Shown: positions 53,850 to 63,798, counted from the first letter of the stretch. The stretch: DNA of 64,000 bases from Calothrix sp. HK-06 (GCF_001904745.1 NZ_MRCD01000011.1:84714-148713); one strand, 5' to 3'. Notes: a model not told the origin generated them from the letters alone. Translations and numbers: made by a program.

Positions 53850-53932
53850 GACACTAATCTGTTAATATTGACATCAATCTGTTAAATGTGACATTAATTT
53901 GTTAAGAGTGACAAATAATTAGTTAATGTACA
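53850..53932. promoter_or_regulatory. CAST right end with TnsB-binding-type repeats
   Basis: Repeated TGTTAA...TGACA motifs: TCTGTTAATATTGACAT, TCTGTTAAATGTGACAT, TTTGTTAAGAGTGACAA, then the terminus ATTAGTTAATGTACA, inverted to the left end. Confidence 0.85.
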
Positions 53933-53937
53933 CGTGT
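53933..53937. repeat. CAST target-site duplication, right copy
   Basis: CGTGT, identical to 23187-23191. Confidence 0.9.
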
Positions 53938-53990
53938 ATCAGAATATGGTATTAGTAAATTTACCAGAACTTAAAAGTGGAGTTGTTTGA

Positions 53991-54935
53991 ATGACTGAAC
54001 CACATAAAGCTAACGGTAATGCGGTTGAAGCTTGGCCAAGTCTACCATTCGATAAATGGAAGGACACGTATGCAACACTCCATATGTGGACTCAAATTAT
54101 TGGAAAAATTCGACTTGTGCAAAGTCCATTCTTAAACCATTGGTGGCATGTACCATTGTACGTAACGGTTCGCGGGTTGACAACATCGGTTATTCCATAC
54201 GGTTCTAAGACTTTTGAGATAAACTTTGACTTTATTGACCACAAACTTGTTATCAACACTCTTTGTGGCAGTACTAAAACACTTTCTTTGCGTTCGCAGT
54301 CTGTAGCCGACTTTTACCAAGAAACAATGACTACCCTGCGCTCGCTGGGTATAGAGGTTAATATTTGGACTACACCCGTTGAAGTTGCAGACCCAATTCC
54401 CTTTGAAGAAGATTATAAACACGCAACTTACGATCCAGAATATGCACAGCGGTTCTTTCGTATTTTGGTACAGGCAAACCGCGTACTGACAGAGTTTCGC
54501 TCTCAATTTATCGGTAAGGTAAGCCCAGTCCATTTTTTCTGGGGCAGCTTTGACTTAGCCGTTACTCGTTTCTCTGGGCAACCAGGACCCGAACATCCAG
54601 GTGGAATTCCCAATATGGCTGATTGGGTAACGCGAGAGGCATACTCTCATGAAGTAAGTAGCTGTGGTTTCTGGCCAGGTAATGATGGTGTAGAACCTGT
54701 TTTCTATTCCTATGCTTATCCAACACCATCTGGTTTTAAGGAATATTCGATTGAGCCATTTGAAGCGAGTTATAGTGATGACTTAGGGGAATTTGTACTG
54801 CCTTATGATGCAGTGCGAACTTCCCAGTCACCAGACGAGCTATTACTTACTTTTTTTGAAAGCACTTACAAGGCAGCTGCAAACCTTGGCAATTGGGATC
54901 GGGCGACGCTGGAGCGCACACGATTAAAGCAATAG
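53991..54935 (+). CDS. DUF5996 family protein
   Basis: 314 residues with family features: WPSLPFDKWKDTYATLHMWTQ, WHVPLYVTVRGLTTS, HFFWGSFDLAVTRFSGQ, EVSSCGFWPGN and FYSYAYPTP. Biochemical function unknown. The CAST right end lies 58 bp upstream of its ATG, so its promoter region was separated from DNA to the left; a promoter may now be provided by the element or the short gap. Confidence 0.9.
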   Translation: MTEPHKANGNAVEAWPSLPFDKWKDTYATLHMWTQIIGKIRLVQSPFLNHWWHVPLYVTVRGLTTSVIPYGSKTFEINFDFIDHKLVINTLCGSTKTLSLRSQSVADFYQETMTTLRSLGIEVNIWTTPVEVADPIPFEEDYKHATYDPEYAQRFFRILVQANRVLTEFRSQFIGKVSPVHFFWGSFDLAVTRFSGQPGPEHPGGIPNMADWVTREAYSHEVSSCGFWPGNDGVEPVFYSYAYPTPSGFKEYSIEPFEASYSDDLGEFVLPYDAVRTSQSPDELLLTFFESTYKAAANLGNWDRATLERTRLKQ

Positions 54936-55113
54936 TTGGAATTAGGAGCGAAAACGCTTCCATGAATTAGCGGTTAAATCGATTTTAGTTGGTTGAGGTT
55001 GACCAGCAAAAAGTGTGGTCAAACGCCACGCTCCATGTAATTATTGAAGGCGCCTGTAATATTAGGATATGCGTTTCGGGCGCCATTCCAAGTACAAAAG
55101 TACACATGTAAGT

Positions 55114-55494
55114 TTAACGTAAAATTAGTCTGGCTGAATCACGTCTTGCATTCCAAACACAAGTCACAATATTACGTCTGTACCGAGTACCTCTTCTGTA
55201 ATCCCTATCATTTCTGTAATCCCTATCATTTCTGTAATCTCTATCATTTCTGTAATCTCTATCATTTCTGTAATCTCTATCATTATTATTCCGAACACGA
55301 TAGACATAAGTATAATTAACAACTCGTCCATCACGGTAAATAGGCTCACCACTTTGCCTGCTAACTACTGAATAACCATTGTCTCTGACAATTGAATCAC
55401 AAGCAATCTCGCCATTTGCCGCCATTGCAGGAAATTGAGGTATTACGCCTAAACTTATGACAGCAGTAGTCAATAAAATTTTTGCACATTTCAT
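55114..55494 (-). CDS. Small secreted protein with NDRDYR repeats
   Basis: 126 residues. Signal peptide MKCAKILLTTAVISLGVIPQ...AMAA (about residues 1-25). A region rich in charged residues follows, then six-residue tandem repeats NDRDYR, five copies (about residues 76-105) plus a near-copy, from an 18-bp DNA repeat at 55197-55287. The C-terminus has one Cys near residue 117 that may pair with Cys32. No family recognised. Confidence 0.65.
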   Translation of the reverse strand: MKCAKILLTTAVISLGVIPQFPAMAANGEIACDSIVRDNGYSVVSRQSGEPIYRDGRVVNYTYVYRVRNNNDRDYRNDRDYRNDRDYRNDRDYRNDRDYRRGTRYRRNIVTCVWNARRDSARLILR

Positions 55495-55554
55495 AGCTTT
55501 ATCAACCTACTCTTATTCCAAAGGCTTTAATTAAAACTTAAATCTAGTTTTATT

Positions 55555-56010
55555 TTAACCACCGTAACGGATGTGGTACTCACTATTTAAGTTATTTTCA
55601 TAAATCTCGAATTTGCTCCCATCAGCGGCGGCTTTCTTACCAGTTCCCCGAATTGATGGTAAGCTAAATAAGTTGTAAGCATTAATGATATCACGAACCG
55701 AGGCTTCCAAAGTTTGAGAAGTAATGTGACGACGATTTGTATAAGAAATCATGTGAGAAGTTACGGCGCCTTTGGTATGACGGGCAGTTTGATTTGGTCC
55801 TAAATTACATCCATAACCAAAAGTAGTTAGGATATAACGCTCTGTAGCTTGCTTCATTTTGGCTTCGCTTCCAGACAGATGTCCAAAATGTCTCGTCCAA
55901 TTTAACCAATGCTCAACATTACATAAAATTTCTAAAATCCCACGTTCTGGCATTTTTTGACGGATTGCTTCTTCTAATTCCCCAACCCCTTTTCGCAAAA
56001 CCATTCTTGG
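55555..56010 (-). pseudogene. Tn3-family transposase, internal fragment
   Basis: MPERGILEILCNVEHWLNWTRHFG, YGCNLGPNQTARHTKG, RHITSQTLEASVRDIINAYN and ADGSKFEIYENNLNSEYHIRYGG match the C-terminal catalytic region of Tn3-like transposases (about 1000 residues in full). It stops right after IRYGG, where the family continues. The open frame extends to 56142 but that part overlaps the pentapeptide gene and is not Tn3-like. No Tn3 inverted repeats seen nearby. Confidence 0.85.
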
Positions 56011-56029
56011 TCTTGCAGTCGGCTTAGGG

Positions 56030-56743
56030 GTGCCAGTTGAGTATTTGGAAGCGACTGTACTAGGCTCCGAGGTTATAGAGGCGCCCCAAAGCGTTAAATT
56101 TTGTCCCCAGTGCTGGAAACCTGGAAGTGCTGCTGACCCCATGTGGGGTAATACTAGAGCTAAATTTTGTTACCTGTGCGGTACGCAGTTGCGTACTAAT
56201 TGTGCGAATTGTGGAGAGTTAGTGGGAGAGCATACGCAAAGTATCACTTTTGATGAACTCTTAAACCTTTATTTTGCTGGTTTTAGAGATTTTACTAACT
56301 TTATTATCTCCGACACTAATAGTAATCGTTCTCACTTGCGCGGAGTTGATTTGAGTGGAGCTGATTTCAGAGGCTCTAAATTTTACATTAATAACTTCAA
56401 TGGAGTTATTTTGCGCTTCTGCAATTTAAGTAATCTTGACCTATCAAGGGAATGTTTTATTGAAGCTGATTTGGCTGGGGCTAACTTAAGTGGTGCTTGT
56501 CTGTGGCGAGTTTTATTTGATGATGCCAACTTAAGAGGGGCTGACTTGAGCGAATCTGACCTTCAGGAAGCTTGTTTCTTGCGTTCTAATTTGTGTAGAG
56601 TTAATTTCGCTGACGCAAGATTATTGGATACTGAATTTCAGGAAGCCAACTTAACCGGAGCCTACTTGGGGGGAGTTGATTTGCTCGGTGGACGCTTCAG
56701 GAACACCATAATGCCAAATAGAAGTATCAAGAACGACATTTAA
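56030..56743 (+). CDS. Zinc-ribbon and pentapeptide-repeat protein
   Basis: 237 residues from GTG 56030; the exact start is unsure because it overlaps the open frame of the Tn3 fragment. Two Cys clusters, CPQCWKPGS and CYLCGTQL...CANCGEL, form zinc ribbons (about 25-65). From about residue 100, pentapeptide repeats A(D/N)LxG follow: LRGVDLSGADFRG, ADLAGANLSGACL, ANLRGADLSESDL, to the end. The right-handed beta helix probably binds a protein or DNA. Function unknown. Confidence 0.8.
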   Translation: MPVEYLEATVLGSEVIEAPQSVKFCPQCWKPGSAADPMWGNTRAKFCYLCGTQLRTNCANCGELVGEHTQSITFDELLNLYFAGFRDFTNFIISDTNSNRSHLRGVDLSGADFRGSKFYINNFNGVILRFCNLSNLDLSRECFIEADLAGANLSGACLWRVLFDDANLRGADLSESDLQEACFLRSNLCRVNFADARLLDTEFQEANLTGAYLGGVDLLGGRFRNTIMPNRSIKNDI

Positions 56744-57226
56744 AAATTATTGATTGTAAATTCCCAAAACATATATACAGTAGTAGTTTCAAGCCACTAT
56801 TTCCGATGCACGCGCGTATCTCGGCTCAACCTCTACTCAAGTGACGCCTGTTTTGCAATTAAAGCAACCCAGAAAGTGTGAACAATTTGTTCACATCGAT
56901 ATTACTGCAATTGAATAGTGGCGCCATGATAAGCTCACGGGTGCATTCGTGAGTATTTTTAGAGGCGTGAGCGCACCCTAACTTAAATAATCTAATATCA
57001 TAGCTTTGAAGTACTTTTGTTCGTACTTGTTTCAGGCACCAATAATCAGTAAGTGGGTACTTTCGACACCATTTTTTGCAGTTTGAGCGCACCCGTGAGC
57101 TAACCTAGAGAACCTAATCTCAGTAGCTTTAAGTACTTTTGTTCTTACTAATTTCAAGCGTTACAAATTCATTAGGGCAATTAATTATCGGTGCCTGTAA
57201 TTAATACATGATACAAAACATGTTTG
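56744..57226. repeat. Intergenic region with dispersed repeats
   Basis: Contains copy B of the GTGAACAATTTGTTCAC repeat (56835-56925; palindrome 56878-56894), and two hairpin REP-like units (about 56934-56985 and 57051-57104) with GCGCACCC arms. No gene. Confidence 0.6.
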
Positions 57227-58276
57227 TCAAACATGTTTATTCAAAAATTTTAGACAAGCTTCAATAAAAACGGGTATAAAGTTTTGATTCCAATGTGCAA
57301 GTTTAAGAGCTTGGAGCGAAGCATTTTCTGCGAGTGAGTATGCTTGCGCTTGGTATGATAGCAAAGTTTCCCACGTTGGATTGTTGATTATCTTCGCGAC
57401 TGCTAACCCAGAAAGTGATATCGCATTAAGCTGATGTTCAAAGTGTTTGGGAAGTACTAATTGAGGTATACCTGCTAGCAAACAAGTAATGGAAGTTGTT
57501 GAGCTTCCATGATGAATTGCCAGAGATTTTCCAGCTAGCACCGTTGTTAAAGGTAGAAAATCACATTGTGGTTTGAGAGTATTTAAAACTAAACTGCGGT
57601 GTGGATAATCATCGTATAAGTAAGCCCAAGCATTACCATCACTTTTGTACAAATTGTTTGGAATCGGTGTGACGTGTACACTTAGATATTGGTTCTGAGT
57701 TCGTAAATGTTGATACGGGTCTAATTCGGGAATACCAAAGATAAAACTAGTATCACCATTGAGGATTTGTCCTAGAGGTGCCTCTAATTTTACAATTTGC
57801 TTAACCGTTTTGCTAACTTGCTCTTGACGCTCTTGAGAATCGAGTGGATAAGGAATTCTTAGATTTGGGAAAACTTCAACAGGTGGTGGTACTGTAAAAG
57901 CATCGCCTATAACAATTGTAGGTACAATGTTTCTTGCTGCTAGTACTAAGGAAGGAGCATGGTCAGCAATAACTAAACTTGGCTTAACGTCTTTTATTAT
58001 CGATTGCCAAGCTAAAAGATGCGGATTTATTAAACAGGGACTACCAAAACCAAACGTCTCTAAAATGTCCGCGTAGCTATAAGATTCTGACCTGCCAGTA
58101 AAGGGTAAACGAGGAGCAAATACAATCTGCCACGGAAAACTTGCCGCTTTAATGTTGTAGGATTTTAGTGCGAATACTGGCTCAATTCCATAGGTTTCAA
58201 GTTCTTGAGCCAGCACTACCATACGTTGAATGTGTCCCTGTCCTCCTCCCAATTCCCAACCGAATAAGACTTTCAT
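57227..58276 (-). CDS. UDP-glycosyltransferase-like protein (GT1/MGT-like)
   Basis: 349 residues, GT-B fold. N-terminal MKVLFGWELGGGQGHIQRMV (GGGQGH, typical of these transferases) and a C-terminal donor site with LAIHHGSSTTSITCLLAGIPQLVLPKHFEH, which resembles the UGT-like HGG-T...GVP-L-P pattern. It transfers a sugar to an unknown acceptor. It lies 6 bp from the PEP-CTERM gene upstream, and the two may form one transcript. Confidence 0.85.
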   Translation of the reverse strand: MKVLFGWELGGGQGHIQRMVVLAQELETYGIEPVFALKSYNIKAASFPWQIVFAPRLPFTGRSESYSYADILETFGFGSPCLINPHLLAWQSIIKDVKPSLVIADHAPSLVLAARNIVPTIVIGDAFTVPPPVEVFPNLRIPYPLDSQERQEQVSKTVKQIVKLEAPLGQILNGDTSFIFGIPELDPYQHLRTQNQYLSVHVTPIPNNLYKSDGNAWAYLYDDYPHRSLVLNTLKPQCDFLPLTTVLAGKSLAIHHGSSTTSITCLLAGIPQLVLPKHFEHQLNAISLSGLAVAKIINNPTWETLLSYQAQAYSLAENASLQALKLAHWNQNFIPVFIEACLKFLNKHV

Positions 58277-58282
58277 TAGTTG

Positions 58283-58885
58283 TTATATATTATTTTTCTT
58301 ATTCAATCTCTTTATAAATATGGTAGTAAGCCCAAAAACACAGACACTAAATAAAGTTGACCCTTCTGGAACAGATACAGGGGTATTTCTTAATTGAAGC
58401 TGAGGTTTGCCTCCTAAAGAATATACAAAGGAACCTCGTATGGCAGTAGCATTAAAACGTGGTTCAGCAAAATCCGGTCTATTAATGGCAGAGATAGAAA
58501 AATTTGTTTCTATGTTATTTCCCTCCGTCTTAGAGCCACCGATGAATAAGTCTGTTGCTGTACCACCGTAGCCACTTATATCTTCAAGCCCAAACTGGCG
58601 CCCGTTTAAGTTGAACCCAAAATCTGTGAGAGGAAACAAAGAGAGATTAATCTCGGCAGGAGGAACTATGACGGGTGTTGATTGATCATCGAAACTGTAA
58701 AAACCTGACAGCGGTTGTTCTATGACTAATGGTGGTCCTCCGTAAGCTGCACTTTGAGTAACATCAGTGATGGTAAAATCAACAGTCCGAATAATTGCAT
58801 ATGCTGGGCTAACTTTTAGCGTCCCGAAACCTATAACAACTCCGGAAGCCGTGACTGCTATCTTTTGGTAAGGATTCATAGCCAT
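58283..58885 (-). CDS. Secreted PEP-CTERM-like protein
   Basis: 200 residues. Signal peptide within the first about 32 residues (KIAVTASGVVIGFGTLKVSPAYA). The C-terminus SVPEGSTLFSVCVFGLTTIFI ends in a basic KRLNKKN tail: a PEP-CTERM sorting signal variant (VPEGS). The middle is beta-rich with no recognised domain. The glycosyltransferase gene follows by 6 bp. Confidence 0.8.
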   Translation of the reverse strand: MAMNPYQKIAVTASGVVIGFGTLKVSPAYAIIRTVDFTITDVTQSAAYGGPPLVIEQPLSGFYSFDDQSTPVIVPPAEINLSLFPLTDFGFNLNGRQFGLEDISGYGGTATDLFIGGSKTEGNNIETNFSISAINRPDFAEPRFNATAIRGSFVYSLGGKPQLQLRNTPVSVPEGSTLFSVCVFGLTTIFIKRLNKKNNI

Positions 58886-59982
58886 ATTGTTTTAAATATC
58901 ACCTTTTCCCCTTAATTTTTAGCAATTGTTAAAGTTATATTTACATAAACTTATAAAAACTTCATGTTTACGCTTTTCCTAAAAACTCAGGCACTTTAAT
59001 ACAGATTAAGTTTTCCTTTATAGTAGTGAGTGGCGCCTTTGTATGTAAGAAAAACCCTGCTTCCGTCAAATTTGACGAAAGAAGACTTAACAATACCTCA
59101 AACAGTAAATGGTAGAAGGCGAAACACCCGTAGTTATCGAGTACCCAATAACAATGCCACTAATCAAAGGGTTAGAATACGGTGATTGGCGCGGCGGCCG
59201 TACTTACTACCAAGTTTACAGGCGCCTGGTATCAGTTCAAATAATCACAGATTTTCAGTACTAATGTTCGCACTGACAAAGGCGCCGTTTGGGCTTACTT
59301 GGGGGGAAAGTTGCGAGCGTGATACGAGCCGCCATGCAACGGCTGAAAGTATTGCTACGAAAGGATTACAAAAATAAAATGACTTTTGAGGCGAAAATCT
59401 CCAAAAAAGCTTGTTTTGGCTGTACCAATTAAACTTTACACTATTTAGCACAGCTTTTTTGTACGGCATGGCCCCTATATTCATAACAAGCGGCGCCTGT
59501 CTTTTCAACCCCGGAGGGTAGTCTCTTCCAAAGTTCACTATCACTATTACTAGTCATGTGTCTAACTATTGTGAGTTTGTTTTAGAGGGAATTGTTTATA
59601 ATAGAAAACACCTCCAGATATTCTTAAGAAATTAGCTAGTAAAAATAATTTTCGTGTAAATATAGCTTTCGACCATATTCGTAGTAAATCGTAATACCGA
59701 GGTGCCAATACTTAGTAACTATTTACCTAAATAATAAAATTAGTATAATCCGAAGTGCGCCTATAGATGAACGAGAAAAGTAAATATATAAAGGCGCAGA
59801 ACAATTAACTAGCTACGATGTACTACGAAGATGGGGGGTAACTACTGGCAACGAAACAATTAGCACCCAGCTATCGTCAAAAATACAGTATAAAGACTGA
59901 GATATAAAACGTCAACAGGTATTTAACCTCGAAGCTCTAATCATTTCCTTCCTGTACCAAGAGCCGCGCGCGGAATAATAAT
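58886..59982. other. Intergenic region without recognised gene
   Basis: 1.1 kb, AT-rich. A 51-codon ATG frame at 59108-59263 (MVEGETPVVIEYP, then EYGDWRGGRTYYQVY) reads like a protein scrap but has no support. Several GGCGCC sites. Confidence 0.35.
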
Positions 59983-60447
59983 TTAGACTTTTGCATTTAC
60001 AGTAACTTGATACTGGACTTTGTTAGAGTTAAGCTGTCTGTTCCGAACAATGATGTAGTAAGTTCCTGCTGGTAGGTTTTTACGAGTGATTTGATGTGAA
60101 AACGAGTCTCGACTGTTACCGATGGTTTCACCAGCGTCAATCCGTTGATTATTGTTTGCATCACGAATCCATACCAAATCTGTACGCCCACCGTTAGGCG
60201 CTATTTTTTCTTCGTTTAAACGAACATTTGAAGTTCCTTTGAGTTCAAATTTACGAAAATCTTCTAGATCATCAGTTGTCGTTACATCACCAGTGAGAGT
60301 AAGAACTTGACCACTGTTTAAATTACCTATAGAAATTGCATTTTGAATGTTGTTATCACTATCCGATGTTGCAAAAGCCGGAGAAGTTAAGCCTAAGCAA
60401 AGTACACCGAAAACAAAAGCTTTGAAACTAGAATTGAATAATTTCAT
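59983..60447 (-). CDS. Secreted PPC-domain protein (bacterial pre-peptidase C-terminal domain)
   Basis: 154 residues. Signal peptide to about residue 26 (FVFGVLCLGLTSPAFATS). The rest is a PPC domain: GNLNSGQVLTLTGDVTTTDDLEDF, RFELKGTSNVRLN-type strands, LPAGTYYIIVRNRQ and YQVTVNA. Usually attached to secreted proteases; here it stands alone. Ligand unknown. Confidence 0.85.
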   Translation of the reverse strand: MKLFNSSFKAFVFGVLCLGLTSPAFATSDSDNNIQNAISIGNLNSGQVLTLTGDVTTTDDLEDFRKFELKGTSNVRLNEEKIAPNGGRTDLVWIRDANNNQRIDAGETIGNSRDSFSHQITRKNLPAGTYYIIVRNRQLNSNKVQYQVTVNAKV

Positions 60448-60612
60448 TTGAAAATACTCTCTAACAATAAAGGTTAATTAGTCCAATCGACTATATTTAC
60501 TTACATGCCAGAGCTTTTTACTTTATGCAGACGTTACACTCTCACTACGTTCAATTTACCGAAGGTAATTTGAACGTTAACAGAGTTTTCCCGTAGGGTA
60601 GTGAGTGGGCGC

Positions 60613-60762
60613 ATGACGGTGAAAAGTCGGCACCAAGGCTATCAACTTAACTGGCAGGTTGTAATCTATCTGTTGTGCAAATGGTTTGGTATCCAATAAA
60701 TTATCGTAGTAGCGTGTTAATTGCTGGATGACATATCTATCTTCGGTGTTTTTCAGTTCTAG
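60613..60762 (-). pseudogene. NucS-like nuclease fragment
   Basis: The 50 residues from ELKNTEDRYVIQQLTRYYDN to TFHRH are almost identical to the NucS-like protein at 16779-17816. No coding similarity beyond either end. It lies divergently from the peptidoglycan-binding gene at 60903. Confidence 0.8.
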
Positions 60763-60902
60763 TAACGTTTTAAGGATGTAAAGGGTAGGACAGGCGCCTA
60801 ATAGTATAAACTTACCGAAAAATATTTTGACTGCTTTCCGTAACAACCGAAGTCTTAAATGTAGTCATCGCATGTAAGCAACCACATTAAACAATTACAA
60901 TT

Positions 60903-61415
60903 ATGCCTACTGCATTTGCTACACTAAAACAAGGTTCAACTGGCGCCGCTGTTCGCGATTTACAACAAGGCTTAACTGTCCTTAAATATTACACAGGCGC
61001 CGTCGATGGTGTGTTCGGCGCTAAAACTAAGGATGCTGTGGTTAAATATCAAAAAGATAAAAACTTAACTACTGATGGCATTGTAGGTATTGACACTGAA
61101 GCTTCAATTGAGCAAGATACTTGGATAGCGAAGCGACCAGTTATAAAGCAAGGCGCCCAAGGGCAAGAAGTTAAAACTCTTCAAAGCGTACTCAAAAGCG
61201 CTGTTGAATACGGTGTTGGTAATTTTGGTATCACCTCGGTTGACGGTATTTTTGGCGCCAATACTCAAGCAGGTGTAATCAAATTTCAGAAAGCTAATAA
61301 TCTAACTGCCGACGGTATCGTTGGCGCCGCTACTTGGAGAGCAGTATCTCAACTAATGGCTTTTGATCTGTCACCTGAACTAATCGTTTTAAGTGGTATT
61401 TTTACCAAGGCTTGA
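60903..61415 (+). CDS. Protein with two peptidoglycan-binding (PG_binding_1) domains
   Basis: 170 residues, two copies of PG_binding_1: LKQGSTGAAVRDLQQGL...VDGVFGAKTKDAVVKYQ...DGIVG, and IKQGAQGQEVKTLQSVL...VDGIFGANTQAGVIKFQ...DGIVGAATW. No signal peptide. Fragment of its first domain occurs at 17857-17938. Several GGCGCC sites lie in frame within it. Confidence 0.88.
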   Translation: MPTAFATLKQGSTGAAVRDLQQGLTVLKYYTGAVDGVFGAKTKDAVVKYQKDKNLTTDGIVGIDTEASIEQDTWIAKRPVIKQGAQGQEVKTLQSVLKSAVEYGVGNFGITSVDGIFGANTQAGVIKFQKANNLTADGIVGAATWRAVSQLMAFDLSPELIVLSGIFTKA

Positions 61416-61589
61416 TTTAATATTTAACCTTATCACCTCTGCTCGGTCTTTTACTTTCTGTGGTACATCTGTAAACCTAAGTTTTAAGAGGGTTTCCAGA
61501 GCGTTCACGAGTTAAAAATACTCTCAAGCGAGCGCCCATACCTGTGTTACCTCACTCTTCTGGTTATTGCAAATGTAAATTTTCATGAA

Positions 61590-61826
61590 TCAGTGAAGAA
61601 CATTTATAGACGCAAAGCAAATAAAGCGTCCTGGGTATCTTTGAGCAATGCGAGCCGTATTAGCATTAGCTTGTTGGTAGTTGCTATGGAAGGGAGAGAA
61701 AATAACAGTTTTATCAATTCCGGCAGCTTTAGCCCTTTTCAAGTAGATTTCAATAGGTGCGTTAGTATCCCAAGGACCGCTAAGTAGGTCGCCTTTTCCA
61801 GCATGGCAGTGGCAATCTATAATCAT
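61590..61826 (-). pseudogene. Amidohydrolase, N-terminal fragment
   Basis: 78 residues starting MIIDCHCHAGKGDLL (metal-binding H-x-H) and then IDKTVIFSPFHSNY. It stops after FICFASINVLH, about 80 residues into a family of roughly 250-300 residues. Its ATGA overlaps the stop of the upstream M20 fragment, so the two were once one operon. Confidence 0.65.
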
Positions 61827-62015
61827 TTTCCATACTCCGCCAAAAATTGGATAATCGTTTCAACCCCTTTAAAAAAGTTAGACAAGCTAATTTTTTCATT
61901 GGGGGCATGAATGTTATCATCATGAAGTCCAAAGCCTAGCAGAACAATAGGTATGCCTAATTGCCGATAGAGTTGTTCAACCAGGTGAATTGTACCGCCG
62001 CTTAACGCTAAGTAG
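61823..62015 (-). pseudogene. M20-family peptidase, C-terminal fragment
   Basis: The frame includes IPIVLLGFGLHDDNIHAPNE KISLSNFFKGVETIIQFL, the C-terminal metal-site region of M20 dipeptidases, ending at TGA 61823-61825. Upstream similarity fades near 62015. Its stop overlaps the amidohydrolase start. Confidence 0.65.
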
Positions 62016-62249
62016 AGGCTGGGTTTTTTATTTAATTTACGGCGCCCCTAAAATCCTTGAATTGGTTCCACTGCCTCAATTTACTGGTGCCCGGTCGGAG
62101 ATTACCGCGCTTAATTTTTATAAAGCTGTCTGTGTCCATCCGAATTTTAATATCTCGTCCTCTACCAGCTTCAAATATTTCTACTCGCTCTCCTTTGTAG
62201 TCAGCATCGCTTAGAGTCCCGGCGCGCGGACGCGCATGGTGGTGGCACA

Positions 62250-63157
62250 CTCTTATCCTTTACCTAACGCTTGTTTCAGCTACAGGGTTTGTATTGTCTC
62301 CCACCTTTATTCTTACCGTTCTCACTTAGCTCAGGGTTATCTGGTATAATTTGTACACCATCTTCGATGCGCTCCCACCCCCAAATGTACTAGTATGTAG
62401 TACTATGATGAAGCGCTACCGTAGCGCGTATAAAAGGTTACTAAATGGCTAAATTCAGAAAATTTCTAATTTTTGAAAGGTTTTTCCCGGCGTTGCATAA
62501 ATGCGGGATGAACTAGAAGCTGAAACTATTAGTATTTCGTCTAAAATTAGGCAAAATCATCCCCAGAATCAGCAACGCCTTTTTCCCTATTTAATCATGG
62601 CGCCTCAAACATTCGGTTACAGGCGCCGATATCATATATATGCTTAGAATCCGTGACGATAGTCATATGCAATTCGTGACTTTAGTAGGAATTATTTTTA
62701 ATAAATCTGAGAGTAAATAGTAACTAGTGGAAAGGTAATTAAGTCTAAAGCTTGGTTCCAGGATAACCCTTGCAAACCGCGTCTTGTAAGGTTTTTCTCT
62801 TTCTTATCAACAGTCGCCAAAAGTGTCATGTTCATTAATTTTTGAATAGTACGTATAATCTAAATTCCTTGTTTTAGGTGATCTTTGCGCTCAATGCCAA
62901 ATTCCATAATTAAACCTTCACGTTTGGCATTACTGAGTTTAAGGTTTTAATTCTTGCTGCCAAAGCTCCGGTCGGAAGAAAGTTGAAATCGTCTGAATCC
63001 TTCTAGACCAAGCACTTGCCGAGGTTAATGAGTGACGCTAAATGCAGTATTGCAGGTAATCAAATCAAAAGATTGTGCTGGGGTTGCAAATTGATTAATG
63101 CATAATTCCAAAATCTGTTCTCTGTAGATGAGTATACATTTTCACGAGTAAGGTAAT
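62250..63157. other. Intergenic region without recognised gene
   Basis: About 0.9 kb with no coding pattern. A GGCGCC pair lies at about 62600-62626. An upstream frame at 62032-62250 (minus) is not recognisable. Confidence 0.35.
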
Positions 63158-63376
63158 ATGCAATTAGTTTACAATTCAGCTTCTGCTGTAATCACTCCAC
63201 AATCCCAATCTTCAAGTTATTCAGTCTGTACTGAAACTATAAATTTTCAACCATTATACTCTCCAAAACTATCAATGATTTGGGTTCAAGAATTTGATGG
63301 AGAGAAATATAGCTTAGTCGCTAAATGGGTAGAAAATACTTATAGCGCTTCCAGGCAGGAATCAGGTAAGGCTTAA
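63158..63376 (+). CDS. Small hypothetical protein
   Basis: 72 residues, ATG preceded by gagtaaggtaat, a fair ribosome-binding site. Serine-rich and slightly polar with no signal peptide or membrane helix; WVQEFDGEKYSLVAKWVEN near the end looks structured. No family recognised. Confidence 0.45.
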   Translation: MQLVYNSASAVITPQSQSSSYSVCTETINFQPLYSPKLSMIWVQEFDGEKYSLVAKWVENTYSASRQESGKA

Positions 63377-63627
63377 TTTCACCATAATTGGGGTAAAAGT
63401 AGCTCAGGCACTGTTGACGAAACATTGTTTAACAATTCTTGCTGTCGGTGAGAGGATAAGTAACCAAGCATAAATATTTACTGCCGAATAACAAATTATT
63501 TATCGTCCTAACAAATTAATGTCACTGTGCAATGGAAATAGTGCGCCGATCTGAACCAATTTCAGGTTATCAGTAGTTAACGACTTGGTTTACCGAGGGT
63601 TTGTTTGAGCCATGCTGTTGCCATAGT

Positions 63628-63798
63628 GGTATTGAGCCGAGATACAACCAAAAACCTGCAACATGACCTGAAAAGGCTTAATTTTACGTTGTCAATAACT
63701 AATTTTTTGACTTGGAAGTAACAAATTATCAAACCCAGACAGGGCAAAGGTTTCCAGTCCCGGAATGCAGGAAATTACTTAAATCTCGGCTCAATGCC
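63628..63798. repeat. 171-bp MITE-like element, copy B (inverted relative to 15235)
   Basis: Begins GGTATTGAGCCGAGAT and ends ATCTCGGCTCAATGCC. Read on the minus strand it follows copy A, with shared blocks CTGCATTCCGGG, CCTGTCTGGGTTTGA and GTCATGTTGCAGGTTTTT. Confidence 0.75.

Larger units (their letters stand above)
23192..53932. mobile_element. Type V-K CRISPR-associated transposon (CAST), complete, 30.7 kb
   Basis: Tn7-like element whose transposition is guided by the nuclease-dead effector Cas12k. Both ends start TGTACATTAACTAATTATTTGTCA read inward (the right end read on the minus strand), and a perfect 5-bp duplication CGTGT flanks it. Order: left end, tnsB, tnsC, tniQ, about 23 kb of cargo, cvkR-like regulator, cas12k, tracrRNA, CRISPR array, right end. 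No frameshift is seen in any core gene and the duplication is intact, so it may still be active or was recently so. No homing match between the array spacers and the DNA left of the element was found by eye. Confidence 0.95.

Noticed and set aside
55030..55319. Plus-strand frame with CNPYHF repeats
   Set aside because: It is the reverse reading of the NDRDYR repeat; the minus-strand gene has a signal peptide and better start.
59186..59544. Frames of 63 and 99 residues on opposite strands
   Set aside because: They overlap one another, and neither has a recognisable motif or ribosome-binding site.
62032..62250. 72-residue minus-strand frame beginning CHHHARPRAG
   Set aside because: Begins in low-complexity GC-rich repeat sequence and matches no family; it is not continuous with the M20 fragment.
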